NCBI RefSeq assembly: GCF_019426345.1
Contig: NZ_JAHLLW010000004.1
Location: forward strand, 62,001-126,000
Origin: Marinomonas lutimaris
Lineage (GTDB): Bacteria; Pseudomonadota; Gammaproteobacteria; Pseudomonadales; Marinomonadaceae
Length of the DNA: 64,000 nt
Direction: 5' to 3'
Every line of letters begins with the position of its first letter. The first letter of the stretch is position 1. The notes below the pieces were generated by a model, which worked only from the letters and a program-made list of their open reading frames with translations, ran no database searches and was not told the DNA's origin. Positions 39,254 through 47,782 of this stretch are shown here, piece after piece. The position numbers and the translations under genes were made by a program.

Positions 39254-39568
39254 AATCGATTCCTTTTTTGATCAAATAAAATGTCTGTGACAAAAAAGGT
39301 AACAGGATAAAAAATTAAATTATTAATCTAGATCAAGGTTTTGCAGTAACTAGAAAGGTAATGTCGACAATACCGAAGACAGATCAACAAAACGCTGATT
39401 ATCTGAATAAAATCACTTTCCTCCCAATCTTGCAGATAAAAAGATCCACCAACAAAAGGCACACTATCGACACATTAGTAAACCAATAAAAATAAAAAAG
39501 TAAACTGTTTTACCATTCATCTAGAAGTCGGTAAACTTTGCGAAAATTTTCATCTGGAATCAATCAAT
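39254..39568. other. 315-bp divergent intergenic region ompW / EamA transporter
   Basis: AT-rich region with the ompW upstream signals, including the FNR-like site at 39323-39336 and a TTGATCAA palindrome at 39268-39275. No gene or structured RNA was recognised. Confidence 0.7.
39323..39336. promoter_or_regulatory. FNR/ANR-like site upstream of ompW
   Basis: TTAAT-CTAG-ATCAA differs from the FNR consensus TTGAT-N4-ATCAA at one base. It is 70-83 bp before the ompW start. ompW is oxygen-regulated through FNR in enterobacteria, so the placement is plausible; no clear -10 box was found. Confidence 0.4.
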
Positions 39569-40444
39569 ATGCCAATACTCATTGCGGTCACCCTACTATG
39601 GGCTTTTTCGTTTAGCTTGATTGGGGTATATCTTGCAGGTCAGGTCGATGCCTGGTTCTCTGTATTAATGCGTGTCACACTTGCAACAGTGGTTTTCTTA
39701 CCCTTCTTAAAACTTCGTCAGATTGAGGCGAAAATTGCCTTTAAATTAATGATCTGCGGTGCTTTACAGCTTGGTATTATGTATGGATTTTATTATCAAT
39801 CCTTCTTGTATCTGTCCGTTCCTGAAGTCCTGCTTTTTACTGTAATGACACCTCTGTATGTCACACTCATTAATGACATGCTTGATCGCCGTCTTAATAT
39901 CGGCTTTGCCATCAGTGCAATACTAGCGATTCTTGGTGCCGTAGCCATTCGCTACCAAGGAATAGATGAAGGCTTTATTAAGGGGCTATTAATCGTTCAA
40001 GGCGCTAATATTTGCTTTGCTTCTGGTCAGGTAGGCTATAAACGTATAATTGCAAAAGAACGTCCAGACCTACCTCAACGCACTGTCTTTGGTTGGTTCT
40101 TCCTTGGCGCATTAGCGGTTGTTATTCCATGTTACCTAGCACTAGGAAATCCAGATAAGCTGCCAACAACAACGCTGCAATGGTCTATTTTGACTTACCT
40201 AGGTGTGATTGCATCGGGCTTAGGTTACTTTGCTTGGAATAAAGGCGCGACCATGGTGAATATTGGTACATTGGCTGTGGCTAATAACCTGCTAATCCCT
40301 GCTGGCATATTAGTCAATGTGATTTTCTGGAATCGAGATGCAGATATTTTACGCTTAAGCATTGGCGGCGGCATTATATTATTAGCACTTTGGGTTAATG
40401 ATAAATTCAATCAAAAGTTTGCTAAGACCCAAGCAACCGCTTAA
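39569..40444 (+). CDS. EamA/DMT-superfamily transporter
   Basis: 291 residues with about ten hydrophobic helices in two EamA repeats. It begins MPILIAVTLLWAFSFSLIGVYLAG, the usual N-terminal helix of the drug/metabolite transporter family, and its second half carries GLGYFAWNKG...VNIGTLAVANNLLIPAGILV. It resembles the carboxylate/amino-acid/amine (CarD/YedA-like) group; the substrate is not inferable. It is divergent from ompW and closed by a strong terminator. Confidence 0.88.
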   Translation: MPILIAVTLLWAFSFSLIGVYLAGQVDAWFSVLMRVTLATVVFLPFLKLRQIEAKIAFKLMICGALQLGIMYGFYYQSFLYLSVPEVLLFTVMTPLYVTLINDMLDRRLNIGFAISAILAILGAVAIRYQGIDEGFIKGLLIVQGANICFASGQVGYKRIIAKERPDLPQRTVFGWFFLGALAVVIPCYLALGNPDKLPTTTLQWSILTYLGVIASGLGYFAWNKGATMVNIGTLAVANNLLIPAGILVNVIFWNRDADILRLSIGGGIILLALWVNDKFNQKFAKTQATA

Positions 40445-40457
40445 GAAATATTTAATA

Positions 40458-40500
40458 GATCAAAAAAACGCTCAACTAATATTGAGCGTTTTTTTTGATC
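40458..40500. terminator. Bidirectional Rho-independent terminator
   Basis: GATCAAAAAAACGCTCAA, short loop, TTGAGCG followed by T8 and GATC. It lies between two convergent genes. Confidence 0.94.
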
Positions 40501-40517
40501 AGACAATTAGGTATATT

Positions 40518-41237
40518 CTATTCAACAAGCCAAGCCTGAAAGGCTTTTTTCGCTTCTCTGTCTGCTTTGTTGAACCAAAACTGAGACATTTCTAACTGAA
40601 TATTTGACACCGTTGGTTTGTACATATCATCAGCAATCCAAATACGCATTTCTTTTCGCGTTGCTTCATCGGATCGGTTATACCAAAACTGCATCATTTC
40701 TAATGCAACATCTTCCGTCAGTACAATCGGAGCAGCAGCAGGCCCATCACTTGGAGCAGGAGCATTCTTTGCTGTTAAACGCTCAATTTCTGTCACGTAA
40801 TCGCGGGTATTTTGAAAACCAGATTTAGTCGTCAAAACTTGTTGTTGATAATTAATTTCTTTGCCACTCTTTTCATCAACAATCGTAAACTGAGGATCCT
40901 TAGCATTCGCCTCTGCTTGCTTTTGAGTCGATATGTAAGGCGCTTTTAAGGTGAAATGGGTATCTTTTTCAAACTGTAGATCCAGAACAACCGGCTCAGA
41001 TTGAAACACTTGAGTATCACCGCCACTGCGAAACAAATTATTAAAACGTACAACAATTTGATGCTGACCCTCATCAATATCTACTTTAAAATCATTACCA
41101 AATTGCCTCGCCCCTTCAAGGTCAACATACATAATTTCAAAAGTTCTTGGTACTTCAAAAGTTGCCGCAGCAGCAGGCAAAGCCGCTAAACCACACCACA
41201 AAGCACCAAATGCCATTAAACGATTCTTTACCTTCAT
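40518..41237 (-). CDS. DUF2057 (YccT-like) family exported protein
   Basis: 239 residues. The start is ATG 41237, seven nt after AAGGAG; a longer open frame has no such site. A signal peptide ends near LPAAAATFEV. The mature N-terminal domain matches the DUF2057 pattern (TFEVPRTFEIMYVDL, VRFNNLF). The C-terminus carries two similar units, EMMQFWYNRSDEATRKE at about 188-204 and EMSQFWFNKADREAKKA at about 219-235, each ending in a Trp-containing IWI/AWL. The E. coli relative YccT modulates curli; no curli genes are seen here. Confidence 0.8.
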   Translation of the reverse strand: MKVKNRLMAFGALWCGLAALPAAAATFEVPRTFEIMYVDLEGARQFGNDFKVDIDEGQHQIVVRFNNLFRSGGDTQVFQSEPVVLDLQFEKDTHFTLKAPYISTQKQAEANAKDPQFTIVDEKSGKEINYQQQVLTTKSGFQNTRDYVTEIERLTAKNAPAPSDGPAAAPIVLTEDVALEMMQFWYNRSDEATRKEMRIWIADDMYKPTVSNIQLEMSQFWFNKADREAKKAFQAWLVE

Positions 41238-41336
41238 TAAATACTCCTTACAACACATAACAACATAGCGAATGAATCTAGCATATAGTTGTGCTTTATT
41301 TGCTTGGTTTACTCTACTTTGAAGCCACTTACTAGA

Positions 41337-41370
41337 TTTTGTCTTTTTTCGTTGCTAAAAAGAGACAAAA
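41337..41370. repeat. Imperfect inverted repeat in a divergent promoter region
   Basis: TTTTGTCTTTTTT, 7 nt, AAAAAGAGACAAAA, one mismatch. It sits between the DUF2057 gene and the diguanylate cyclase gene, about 100 bp from the first start and 130 bp from the second. Its function is unclear. Confidence 0.45.
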
Positions 41371-41501
41371 ATATAGAGACTTAATTGAAAAAGAATCGAA
41401 TAACCATCTCGCTCTAGAGTAAAGTTGGCGACTGGAAACCATGAACACCTTCTCTCTAAACTCTTTTACTTATATCTAAAAAAGGACAGTGGCACAAAAC
41501 T

Positions 41502-42539
41502 ATGCCAGACAATACACAACATCAGCTGAGCCATAAACTCATATTGCGCATAGTGGAACTATCAATTTTAACCTTACTTATTGATCTAACCTTACGCCCC
41601 TTGCTTGTTCAACTCCCAATCTACTTTACTTGGATTGGCCTGTTAGATTTAGCAATAGTGACAAGTCTCTATATTATTGTTCGTTTTAACATTTTTCCCA
41701 CACTAGAGATCATATTGTCTCTACTCGTAGCCATCATCATTATCACTCCTTCATTTGCCCTTTCCGGTGGCGTAAATAGCCAAGTAGCCTATCTATTACC
41801 TCTTTACCCGATTATGGCGGCTCTTATTGGAGGCTATCGGGAGTCTTTAATTGTCACTATCATTTTAGCGATAGGTATCATATTAGCGACTATTTTCAGT
41901 CAGCATATTACTGACTTAACGGGGGCGATGTATTCCGAACAAAAATCAATAGACCGAGGTTTTTGGTTAACAACGTCTATCATTTTTAGTGGCGTTTTTG
42001 GTCGCTTTTTCTTAAAAAGATATACTGAACTTACGCAACAACTAAAAAATGAAAACATCCAAGACCCCTTAACAGGACTATTCAACAGAAGAGGCTTAAA
42101 CTTACATTTCAGCAAAGAATTAGACAGTGCAGACGCCAGCTCATCCTCTTTAAGCCTGATACTTATTGATATTGATTACTTTAAAAAAATAAACGATATG
42201 TATGGGCATGACATTGGCGATATCTGTTTGATAGAAATAGCCAGCAATCTTTCACAAGCCATAAGAAAGAACGACATTCTTGCTCGCTTTGGTGGAGAGG
42301 AATTTATCATTATTTTGCCAAATACGACAAAAAGTGAAGCCGCGAGTATCGCAGAAAAATTAAGAGTCCTTATTTCTAAACAAAAATTCAGTAGCCTTAA
42401 TTTAGTACTGACCATTACTCAAGGCTTGACTGAATACAACAAAGACAATGATAACGCGCTAAAAATGATCAAACGCGCAGACAAAGCCCTCTATAGAGGT
42501 AAAGATAAAGGGCGAAATTGTGTAGAGCAGTCTGAATAG
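41502..42539 (+). CDS. Membrane-bound GGDEF diguanylate cyclase
   Basis: 345 residues: about six membrane helices in residues 13-170, then a GGDEF domain from about 185. The active-site motif is GGEEF (264-268) preceded by ARF, and the product-inhibition I-site RxxD (Arg255-Asp258) sits exactly five residues before it. DPLTGLFNRRGL and DIDYFKKINDMYGHDIGD are intact. The cyclase is therefore expected to be active and feedback-inhibited by c-di-GMP. The sensor signal is unknown. The ribosome site is weak. It converges on the GNAT gene with 1 nt between stops. Confidence 0.92.
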   Translation: MPDNTQHQLSHKLILRIVELSILTLLIDLTLRPLLVQLPIYFTWIGLLDLAIVTSLYIIVRFNIFPTLEIILSLLVAIIIITPSFALSGGVNSQVAYLLPLYPIMAALIGGYRESLIVTIILAIGIILATIFSQHITDLTGAMYSEQKSIDRGFWLTTSIIFSGVFGRFFLKRYTELTQQLKNENIQDPLTGLFNRRGLNLHFSKELDSADASSSSLSLILIDIDYFKKINDMYGHDIGDICLIEIASNLSQAIRKNDILARFGGEEFIIILPNTTKSEAASIAEKLRVLISKQKFSSLNLVLTITQGLTEYNKDNDNALKMIKRADKALYRGKDKGRNCVEQSE

Positions 42540-42540
42540 A

Positions 42541-42969
42541 CTATCCCTTATAAATGTCAGGCTGCCATTTTTGCATAAAGGTTGCTGGCGAACTTAACGG
42601 TGTGTAACCAAACTGTTGATATAAGCCATGAGCATCTTTGGTCGCTAATAAGATTCTTCGCAATCCCTGCAGTGATGGATGGTCATGAACTTCCTGCATC
42701 AGCCACTTTGATAAGCCTTTGCCTCGATGTACTTCATCAATAAACACATCCGCTAAATACGCAAAGGTTGCTTGGTCCGTTATCATCCTAGCAAATCCAA
42801 CTTGCTTCCCTTCTGCCGAGAAAACACCAAAGCACAGCGAGTTATCCAGTGCTTTTTTTAACGTTTCTTTAGGTATGCCTTCTGCCCAATACGTGTTTGA
42901 TATGTAACTATGAATAGCATCAAACTCCATTTCTTCACGATCACAACTAACCCGATAACCTGACACCAT
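42541..42969 (-). CDS. GNAT-family N-acetyltransferase
   Basis: 142 residues from ATG 42969 (MVSGYRVSCDREEM); the start is set by AAGAGAG upstream and by the end of the mgtC-like gene 1 nt before it. Acetyl-CoA binding region: YLADVFIDEVHRGKGLSKWLMQ, the Q/RxxGxG/A-type motif as HRGKGL. C-terminal FGYTPLSSPATFMQKW is shared with small GNAT proteins of the phosphinothricin-type group. The substrate is unknown. Co-transcribed with the upstream mgtC-like gene. Confidence 0.87.
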   Translation of the reverse strand: MVSGYRVSCDREEMEFDAIHSYISNTYWAEGIPKETLKKALDNSLCFGVFSAEGKQVGFARMITDQATFAYLADVFIDEVHRGKGLSKWLMQEVHDHPSLQGLRRILLATKDAHGLYQQFGYTPLSSPATFMQKWQPDIYKG

Positions 42970-42970
42970 T

Positions 42971-43450
42971 TTAATCTCTCTTACGCCAACGACTGTATTT
43001 AGAATGTACTCCACGGGTAAAAGCGGACGAATACTCCTCAAGAATATCCACACCATATAAAATAGCGACCACAATAATCGACAGCTTTATCGCCACATAA
43101 GAACCGATAATAGCAATACAAACACCAATTGCAGCAAGCGTCCAGATTGTCGCAGCAGAAGTAACACCAATAACAGCACCATCCTTAGACAACATCACGC
43201 CAGCACCAAGAAAGCCAATTCCGGTAATCACCTGACCAATAATTCGTGATGGATCCGTCGTCTCAGCAGCAACAAACATCGATGAGGCAATAAACACATA
43301 AGTACCTAACACGATTAACGCTGAGGTTCTGATCCCTACTGGCTTACCTCTTAGCTGTCGTTCTAAACCAACAATGACACCACAAAAAATAGCAGTAGCA
43401 ACCGAGCTCCAACTAAAGGGAGTAATTGAAAATAATGACTCTAAATTCAT
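42971..43450 (-). CDS. MgtC/SapB family membrane protein
   Basis: 159 residues from ATG 43450 (MNLESLFSITPFSW). Family signatures GLERQLRGKPVGIRTSALIVLG and IIGQVITGIGFLGAGVML are present, with about four membrane helices. MgtC proteins affect magnesium limitation, F1Fo-ATPase or phosphate homeostasis in some pathogens; this short form lacks the C-terminal ACT-like domain and belongs to the wider SapB group. The start has only a weak ribosome site, and a longer frame upstream to 43513 is open. Confidence 0.88.
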   Translation of the reverse strand: MNLESLFSITPFSWSSVATAIFCGVIVGLERQLRGKPVGIRTSALIVLGTYVFIASSMFVAAETTDPSRIIGQVITGIGFLGAGVMLSKDGAVIGVTSAATIWTLAAIGVCIAIIGSYVAIKLSIIVVAILYGVDILEEYSSAFTRGVHSKYSRWRKRD

Positions 43451-43621
43451 ACAATATTTCTTAGGACAAACGCCATAACTAGAAGAATAAAACCTTCTTA
43501 TTAAGGTACTCAATTTTTAATATTAGTACAGTGATTAATCAGCGATTTAGTTAGAAAAATAAGAAGGAGAAATGAAATAAACCATGAACGTCTTCCATGA
43601 CATCATGTTGATATATTCACA

Positions 43622-45634
43622 CTAACAAGGAACAAGCACCCAAGAAATGACCGTATTCTCATAACCATCTTGGCATTTGTATTCACGATATCCGTTCGAT
43701 CTCGCAGCGCCAATAAGATACACCTGATCATCCATCCTAATGGCCGTAGCAGTACTACCATCTCGGTGCAACTCAGTCATATTAACCGTAGGAAAAAAGA
43801 CACTACCAATAGCATGAGCATCTGATGAACTCGCAATAACTAAGCCTTTTTCTGTGGTAAACAAAGCTTTAGTGCCTGCTTTAATAACGCCATTGTCACT
43901 TGGCAAAATATCCTTAAGAATGGCATGAAACTCCACAGTAGAATCAAATACGACACCAATGCCACCAATCACTTCATTGTTTTTTTGTGAACTACGAATG
44001 GCCGCATTATAAATGTAAGTATAAGCGCCATCATAGCAATCGAAAGGTAAAAATGGCGACACACTATAAGCGTAGATATCTTGCATGTGAAACACGGCCT
44101 GACCACCAGAATTGGACTCGATATGCTGCCCAACTCGATGCTGACAAGCATCATCTGAAAACGCAATATAACGCCCGTTCTGATCATAAACGTATAACGT
44201 GTGATACACCGTATACAAAGAATGAATTTTTACTAACGTCTGGCGAATACTTTTTTTATCGACATCGGGAGCAGATAATGCCGTTTGTAGCGAAGTGCTC
44301 AACCCCCACCAGCGACAATCATTTGCACGTTCGTACAGGTTACGATCCATAATGTCTACGGCCAAACTGGCTTGCAATCGTATCGCGTTCAATTGGCCGG
44401 ATATAATGGTAGAAAATAAAGAATCGATGGAGTTTGCAAACACATTGTCTATATCTCGACCAATTTTTTTGATCGCTTCTAATACTGGCATAAACTCTAC
44501 AGCATCTTTGCGAGCCGCCGTAATAATACCATTCAATACAATCAACTCTAAATCATCATTGATAGAGATAGACCGATGACGGATATCAAACAAATCAGCT
44601 GAAATAAGCCCAGCAAGATCAGCAATTAAGGTTTGATGATCCTGTGTATCGCTTACCCCTCGATCCATATTTTCTAATGCCAATAACGATCCCATATGCC
44701 AATTTTCAGGCCCCGTATAACCTTGATAAGGCTGACCTTTGGTCGTCACTTGAACCCTGTCTTTATGGTGAACCGACACCACTTTTGGCGAAGCGCTTAA
44801 AGATAGATGAGTCGGACAAAACTGTTGGTAACTTTGTGGAGCAAACAGCACATTTCCCGCGCTATTTAAGAGCAAAAAATGATTCTCTTCCTGTTCGAAT
44901 AAAAGATGATTGGTAATTTCTTCTAGTTCATTTTGGAAACGAAAACACAAGATAATAACCCCAACAACACGTCCTTCATCGATTACCGCATTGGCGTACA
45001 AGAGATTTGGCTGGGAACCTGCCATCAAATCTGTTTGCCCGAAATACTCTACATAATGTTCTGGATCTTTAATCGCTTGCCGAATTAACTCATCCTGTAC
45101 TTTGCCACCTCGAGAAGGCTGGCTCAGCTGAAAGATCAACTCACCATCAGGCGTTACTAATAATGCATCTTGATAGACAGAATAAATATCAACATAAGCT
45201 TGTAGGCGCTGCCTTAAAAACACGCTATCGCCTTCATTTCTATCGCTATTTTTAAAAAACTGGACAACATCACGATCTGTAGCCAAAAAGCCAATATCCG
45301 CGGTTCGCTCAAAAAGATTACGAATCAACACATCAATAGCCATCTGACAACGGGACAAATCTTGCATAACGACCTTTCGTGCATGCTCGTTTGTCAGGCT
45401 TTCAATCAAGCGTTTTTGAAGAAGATGGAACTGCCCCAAGGTATTATCCATGTCTTCTAAAATCGTCGAAGCGACTTCAAAGCTATTAATCTTGCCAATT
45501 AAGGCTATTTTTTCCCACCAAGTACTCAGCGATTTTAATGTTTGATCGTATCGATCAATTCCTTTTATAAAACGTTTAATCGATGATTGATTTTTAGAAA
45601 GGAACACGTCCACTACAAATATCCTAGAAAGCAT
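43622..45634 (-). CDS. Soluble tandem Cache-like sensor protein without output domain
   Basis: 670 residues. No signal peptide or membrane helix is evident. Two similar modules are visible: a helical entry RNLFERTADIGFLATDRD at 105-122 and RNLYERANDCRWWGLSTS at 431-448, each followed by a segment of the Cache/PDC sort (YQDALLVTPDGELIF near 154-168 and YHTLYVYDQNGRYIAF near 477-492). A helical stretch of about 340-425 separates them. Cache domains usually sit outside the cell in chemoreceptors, kinases or cyclases; here no GGDEF, kinase, methyl-accepting or CheW region follows. The start at ATG 45634 is not firmly supported. A GTG about eight codons later is possible. Confidence 0.65.
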   Translation of the reverse strand: MLSRIFVVDVFLSKNQSSIKRFIKGIDRYDQTLKSLSTWWEKIALIGKINSFEVASTILEDMDNTLGQFHLLQKRLIESLTNEHARKVVMQDLSRCQMAIDVLIRNLFERTADIGFLATDRDVVQFFKNSDRNEGDSVFLRQRLQAYVDIYSVYQDALLVTPDGELIFQLSQPSRGGKVQDELIRQAIKDPEHYVEYFGQTDLMAGSQPNLLYANAVIDEGRVVGVIILCFRFQNELEEITNHLLFEQEENHFLLLNSAGNVLFAPQSYQQFCPTHLSLSASPKVVSVHHKDRVQVTTKGQPYQGYTGPENWHMGSLLALENMDRGVSDTQDHQTLIADLAGLISADLFDIRHRSISINDDLELIVLNGIITAARKDAVEFMPVLEAIKKIGRDIDNVFANSIDSLFSTIISGQLNAIRLQASLAVDIMDRNLYERANDCRWWGLSTSLQTALSAPDVDKKSIRQTLVKIHSLYTVYHTLYVYDQNGRYIAFSDDACQHRVGQHIESNSGGQAVFHMQDIYAYSVSPFLPFDCYDGAYTYIYNAAIRSSQKNNEVIGGIGVVFDSTVEFHAILKDILPSDNGVIKAGTKALFTTEKGLVIASSSDAHAIGSVFFPTVNMTELHRDGSTATAIRMDDQVYLIGAARSNGYREYKCQDGYENTVISWVLVPC

Positions 45635-45760
45635 TAAAGATCGCCATAAACAGCAATTAGCCTGCCAAATTCGATATAACTAAGAAAAAATAAAATAATA
45701 GTGAATCATGCATAATAAAGACCAAGAAAATAGATAATGACGCTAATTATTTTAGATATA

Positions 45761-45795
45761 AAAAAAGGAATGCTCTTTAGCATTCCTTTATAAAA
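45761..45795 (-). terminator. Rho-independent terminator of the esterase-like lipoprotein gene
   Basis: AAAGGAATGCT / AGCATTCCTTT with a short loop, followed on the - strand by T7. It lies 23 nt past the downstream stop. Confidence 0.9.
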
Positions 45796-45817
45796 CGGTT
45801 CAAATAATGGCTAAAAA

Positions 45818-47236
45818 TCAATCGCCCATCAAATCCGCTTTAATTATGTAGAGTCGATTTGAATCAATGGTGTTTTTATCAAGATGCTTTTGCTCCAATT
45901 TGCCGTTGGTCGCCCAAGTAGCGAAATCATCGTCATTCAATACACCAAGGTGATCCTGATCAATCACCCACAAACCTTCCATTTTATCGTGCGGATAAGC
46001 AACCGCTTTTACCATATCTACCACTAATGTTTTGTTAACTGGTTTAATTCCCTTTTCTGCTAACGCTTCCCAGCCATTTTTAATAGTGAACTGCTCTAAC
46101 GTTAAGCCATCAATCATTAACCCATGGCTCTCATCACGAGTGATAGAAGAGGACAAAGCGACATTAGAAAGCGGCGTTCCTGTGCTTAAATCGATACGGT
46201 AAACATGCTTTTGAGCGCTCGGTTTAGCTTTAGATTCGCCATCAGGGCCGCCTAGCAAAAAAGCGCCATCTCGCTCGATAACCAAAAACTTATTCGCCGT
46301 TAAAGTGGATATTTCAGAATTAGAGTTTTCATTTTTTTCTTGGCGATACAAATACTGCTCAGTTTTACCTGTGCTTAAGTTCACTGTGACAATACGCGTC
46401 AAATCACTTTTTTGCGCCGCTTTATCAGGGTTCTGCAACGTTGATTGCATAATACCTACCAAGGTAGATTCATCTGGTGTGATAGCTAAACCTTCCATAC
46501 CTCGGTTAGCACGACGATGCTGGAATACAGCAGGAAGATGATAAATATCACGGCTGTCCTCCTTAAAGGCATTAATGCGACCAATTTCAACACCATTACT
46601 GTCAAAGTGGACAATATGTGGGCCATATTCATCACTCACCCAAAAAGTCCCGTCTTTCAGAGCGACTAAACCTTCACCATCTAAACCGTAATCATCTAAT
46701 TTAATTGGATTAGTTGCTTTGTCATAAGGCTTATTATCATTCATTAAAACAGGCTGGCCATTTGAATGATAAGGCGTCTCCCCTGTGCCTCCTAACGCAG
46801 AAGTATTTGGTAATCCTGTAATCAAACTGCCTTCTGGACGTTTCAGTAAAATACTTTTCACCATCGAAACCTTACCATCAACAGAGACTTCGAATAAACC
46901 AATACGCGGAGTATAAGACGCCACAGGGAAGCTCTTACCTTTACCATATTCACCACTGTAATCAGCATTCGGCCCACGGTCTGTTAGAGCATAAAACTGG
47001 TTAGCTTGATTTGGATTCGACGTCATAGCAGAACCAAAACCACCATTACGAATTTCAAATGGCTGATTCGTTTTGTTATCAATCAGATCGTCACGCAATA
47101 TGGAATGCGGTAACTCGCTACCTTGCTTTGGGAAGTTATCTGCAAAACGAGATGTCGGCGTTATCAATGAATTATTTGCACAACCAGACAACACGCCAAC
47201 TGAAACCAAAGTTGCTAACCAAATTTTACCTGTCAT
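45818..47236 (-). CDS. Esterase-like activity of phytase family lipoprotein
   Basis: 472 residues. The N-terminus MTGKIWLATLVSVGVLSGC is a lipoprotein signal with a good lipobox and lipid at Cys19. The mature part has the features of the phytase-like esterase family: NGGFGSAMTSNP, ALTDRGPNADYSG, GLDGEGLVALKDGTFWVSDEYGP, NRGMEGLAITPDESTLVGIMQS, a beta-propeller arrangement. Typical members are secreted or periplasmic; the natural substrate is not established. It is a single-gene unit with its own terminator. Confidence 0.88.
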   Translation of the reverse strand: MTGKIWLATLVSVGVLSGCANNSLITPTSRFADNFPKQGSELPHSILRDDLIDNKTNQPFEIRNGGFGSAMTSNPNQANQFYALTDRGPNADYSGEYGKGKSFPVASYTPRIGLFEVSVDGKVSMVKSILLKRPEGSLITGLPNTSALGGTGETPYHSNGQPVLMNDNKPYDKATNPIKLDDYGLDGEGLVALKDGTFWVSDEYGPHIVHFDSNGVEIGRINAFKEDSRDIYHLPAVFQHRRANRGMEGLAITPDESTLVGIMQSTLQNPDKAAQKSDLTRIVTVNLSTGKTEQYLYRQEKNENSNSEISTLTANKFLVIERDGAFLLGGPDGESKAKPSAQKHVYRIDLSTGTPLSNVALSSSITRDESHGLMIDGLTLEQFTIKNGWEALAEKGIKPVNKTLVVDMVKAVAYPHDKMEGLWVIDQDHLGVLNDDDFATWATNGKLEQKHLDKNTIDSNRLYIIKADLMGD

Positions 47237-47327
47237 TTTCCACTCCTTTTGTGAAATCGCACATCAGTGCATTTTATAATTCTCACTTCAGGGTAAAGGC
47301 TTGCCATGACGGTTTGATGAACAGGCA

Positions 47328-47367
47328 TTAAAAAGCCCGAGCATTGGCTATCAATGACTCAGGCTTA
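47328..47367 (-). terminator. Probable terminator of the repeat lipoprotein gene
   Basis: On the - strand AAGCCTGAG...CTCGGGCTTTTTAA, an interrupted stem with a T-run, 24 nt past the stop. Confidence 0.7.
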
Positions 47368-47390
47368 AAAGAGTATTCTTTTTGATGTAA

Positions 47391-47663
47391 TTATTGACTC
47401 AATGGACCAGTCGGGCCACCACCACGATGATCCCCTCCTGAGTAAACATCAGCGTCTTCTTTGACTGCATTTTTACCAGTATCATCCTTCTTAACAGGCT
47501 CAACTTTAGCAGCACTGGCCGTTCCCGTCAGCGGCCCTGTTGGACCTCCGCCACGATGATCACCACCGTGATAACCATCATTCGAAAATAACGAGCACGC
47601 AGCTAAACTTCCCAAAAAAACGCTAACCACCAGCCCTTTCAGTATTTGATTTACAACTTTCAC
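47391..47663 (-). CDS. Small lipoprotein with two GGDHRGGGPTGPL repeats
   Basis: 90 residues. Signal peptide with lipobox LAAC (lipid at Cys23). The mature protein has two identical 13-residue units, GGDHRGGGPTGPL at 33-45 and 76-88, joined by a charged Lys/Asp/Ala linker. No transmembrane or folded domain is suggested. The repeats differ at many third codon positions, so they are old or under protein-level selection, not a recent copy. I know no function for it. Confidence 0.75.
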   Translation of the reverse strand: MKVVNQILKGLVVSVFLGSLAACSLFSNDGYHGGDHRGGGPTGPLTGTASAAKVEPVKKDDTGKNAVKEDADVYSGGDHRGGGPTGPLSQ

Positions 47664-47782
47664 ACAGATACTCCGCTCAATCTTATTGGATTATGCTAGG
47701 TAGTTTATCAATGAAAGGCAAAGCTAGTATCCAAAAAATGAGGATGTCTATAAAAGACAAAAAATGGGCCTTGTATCATTTT

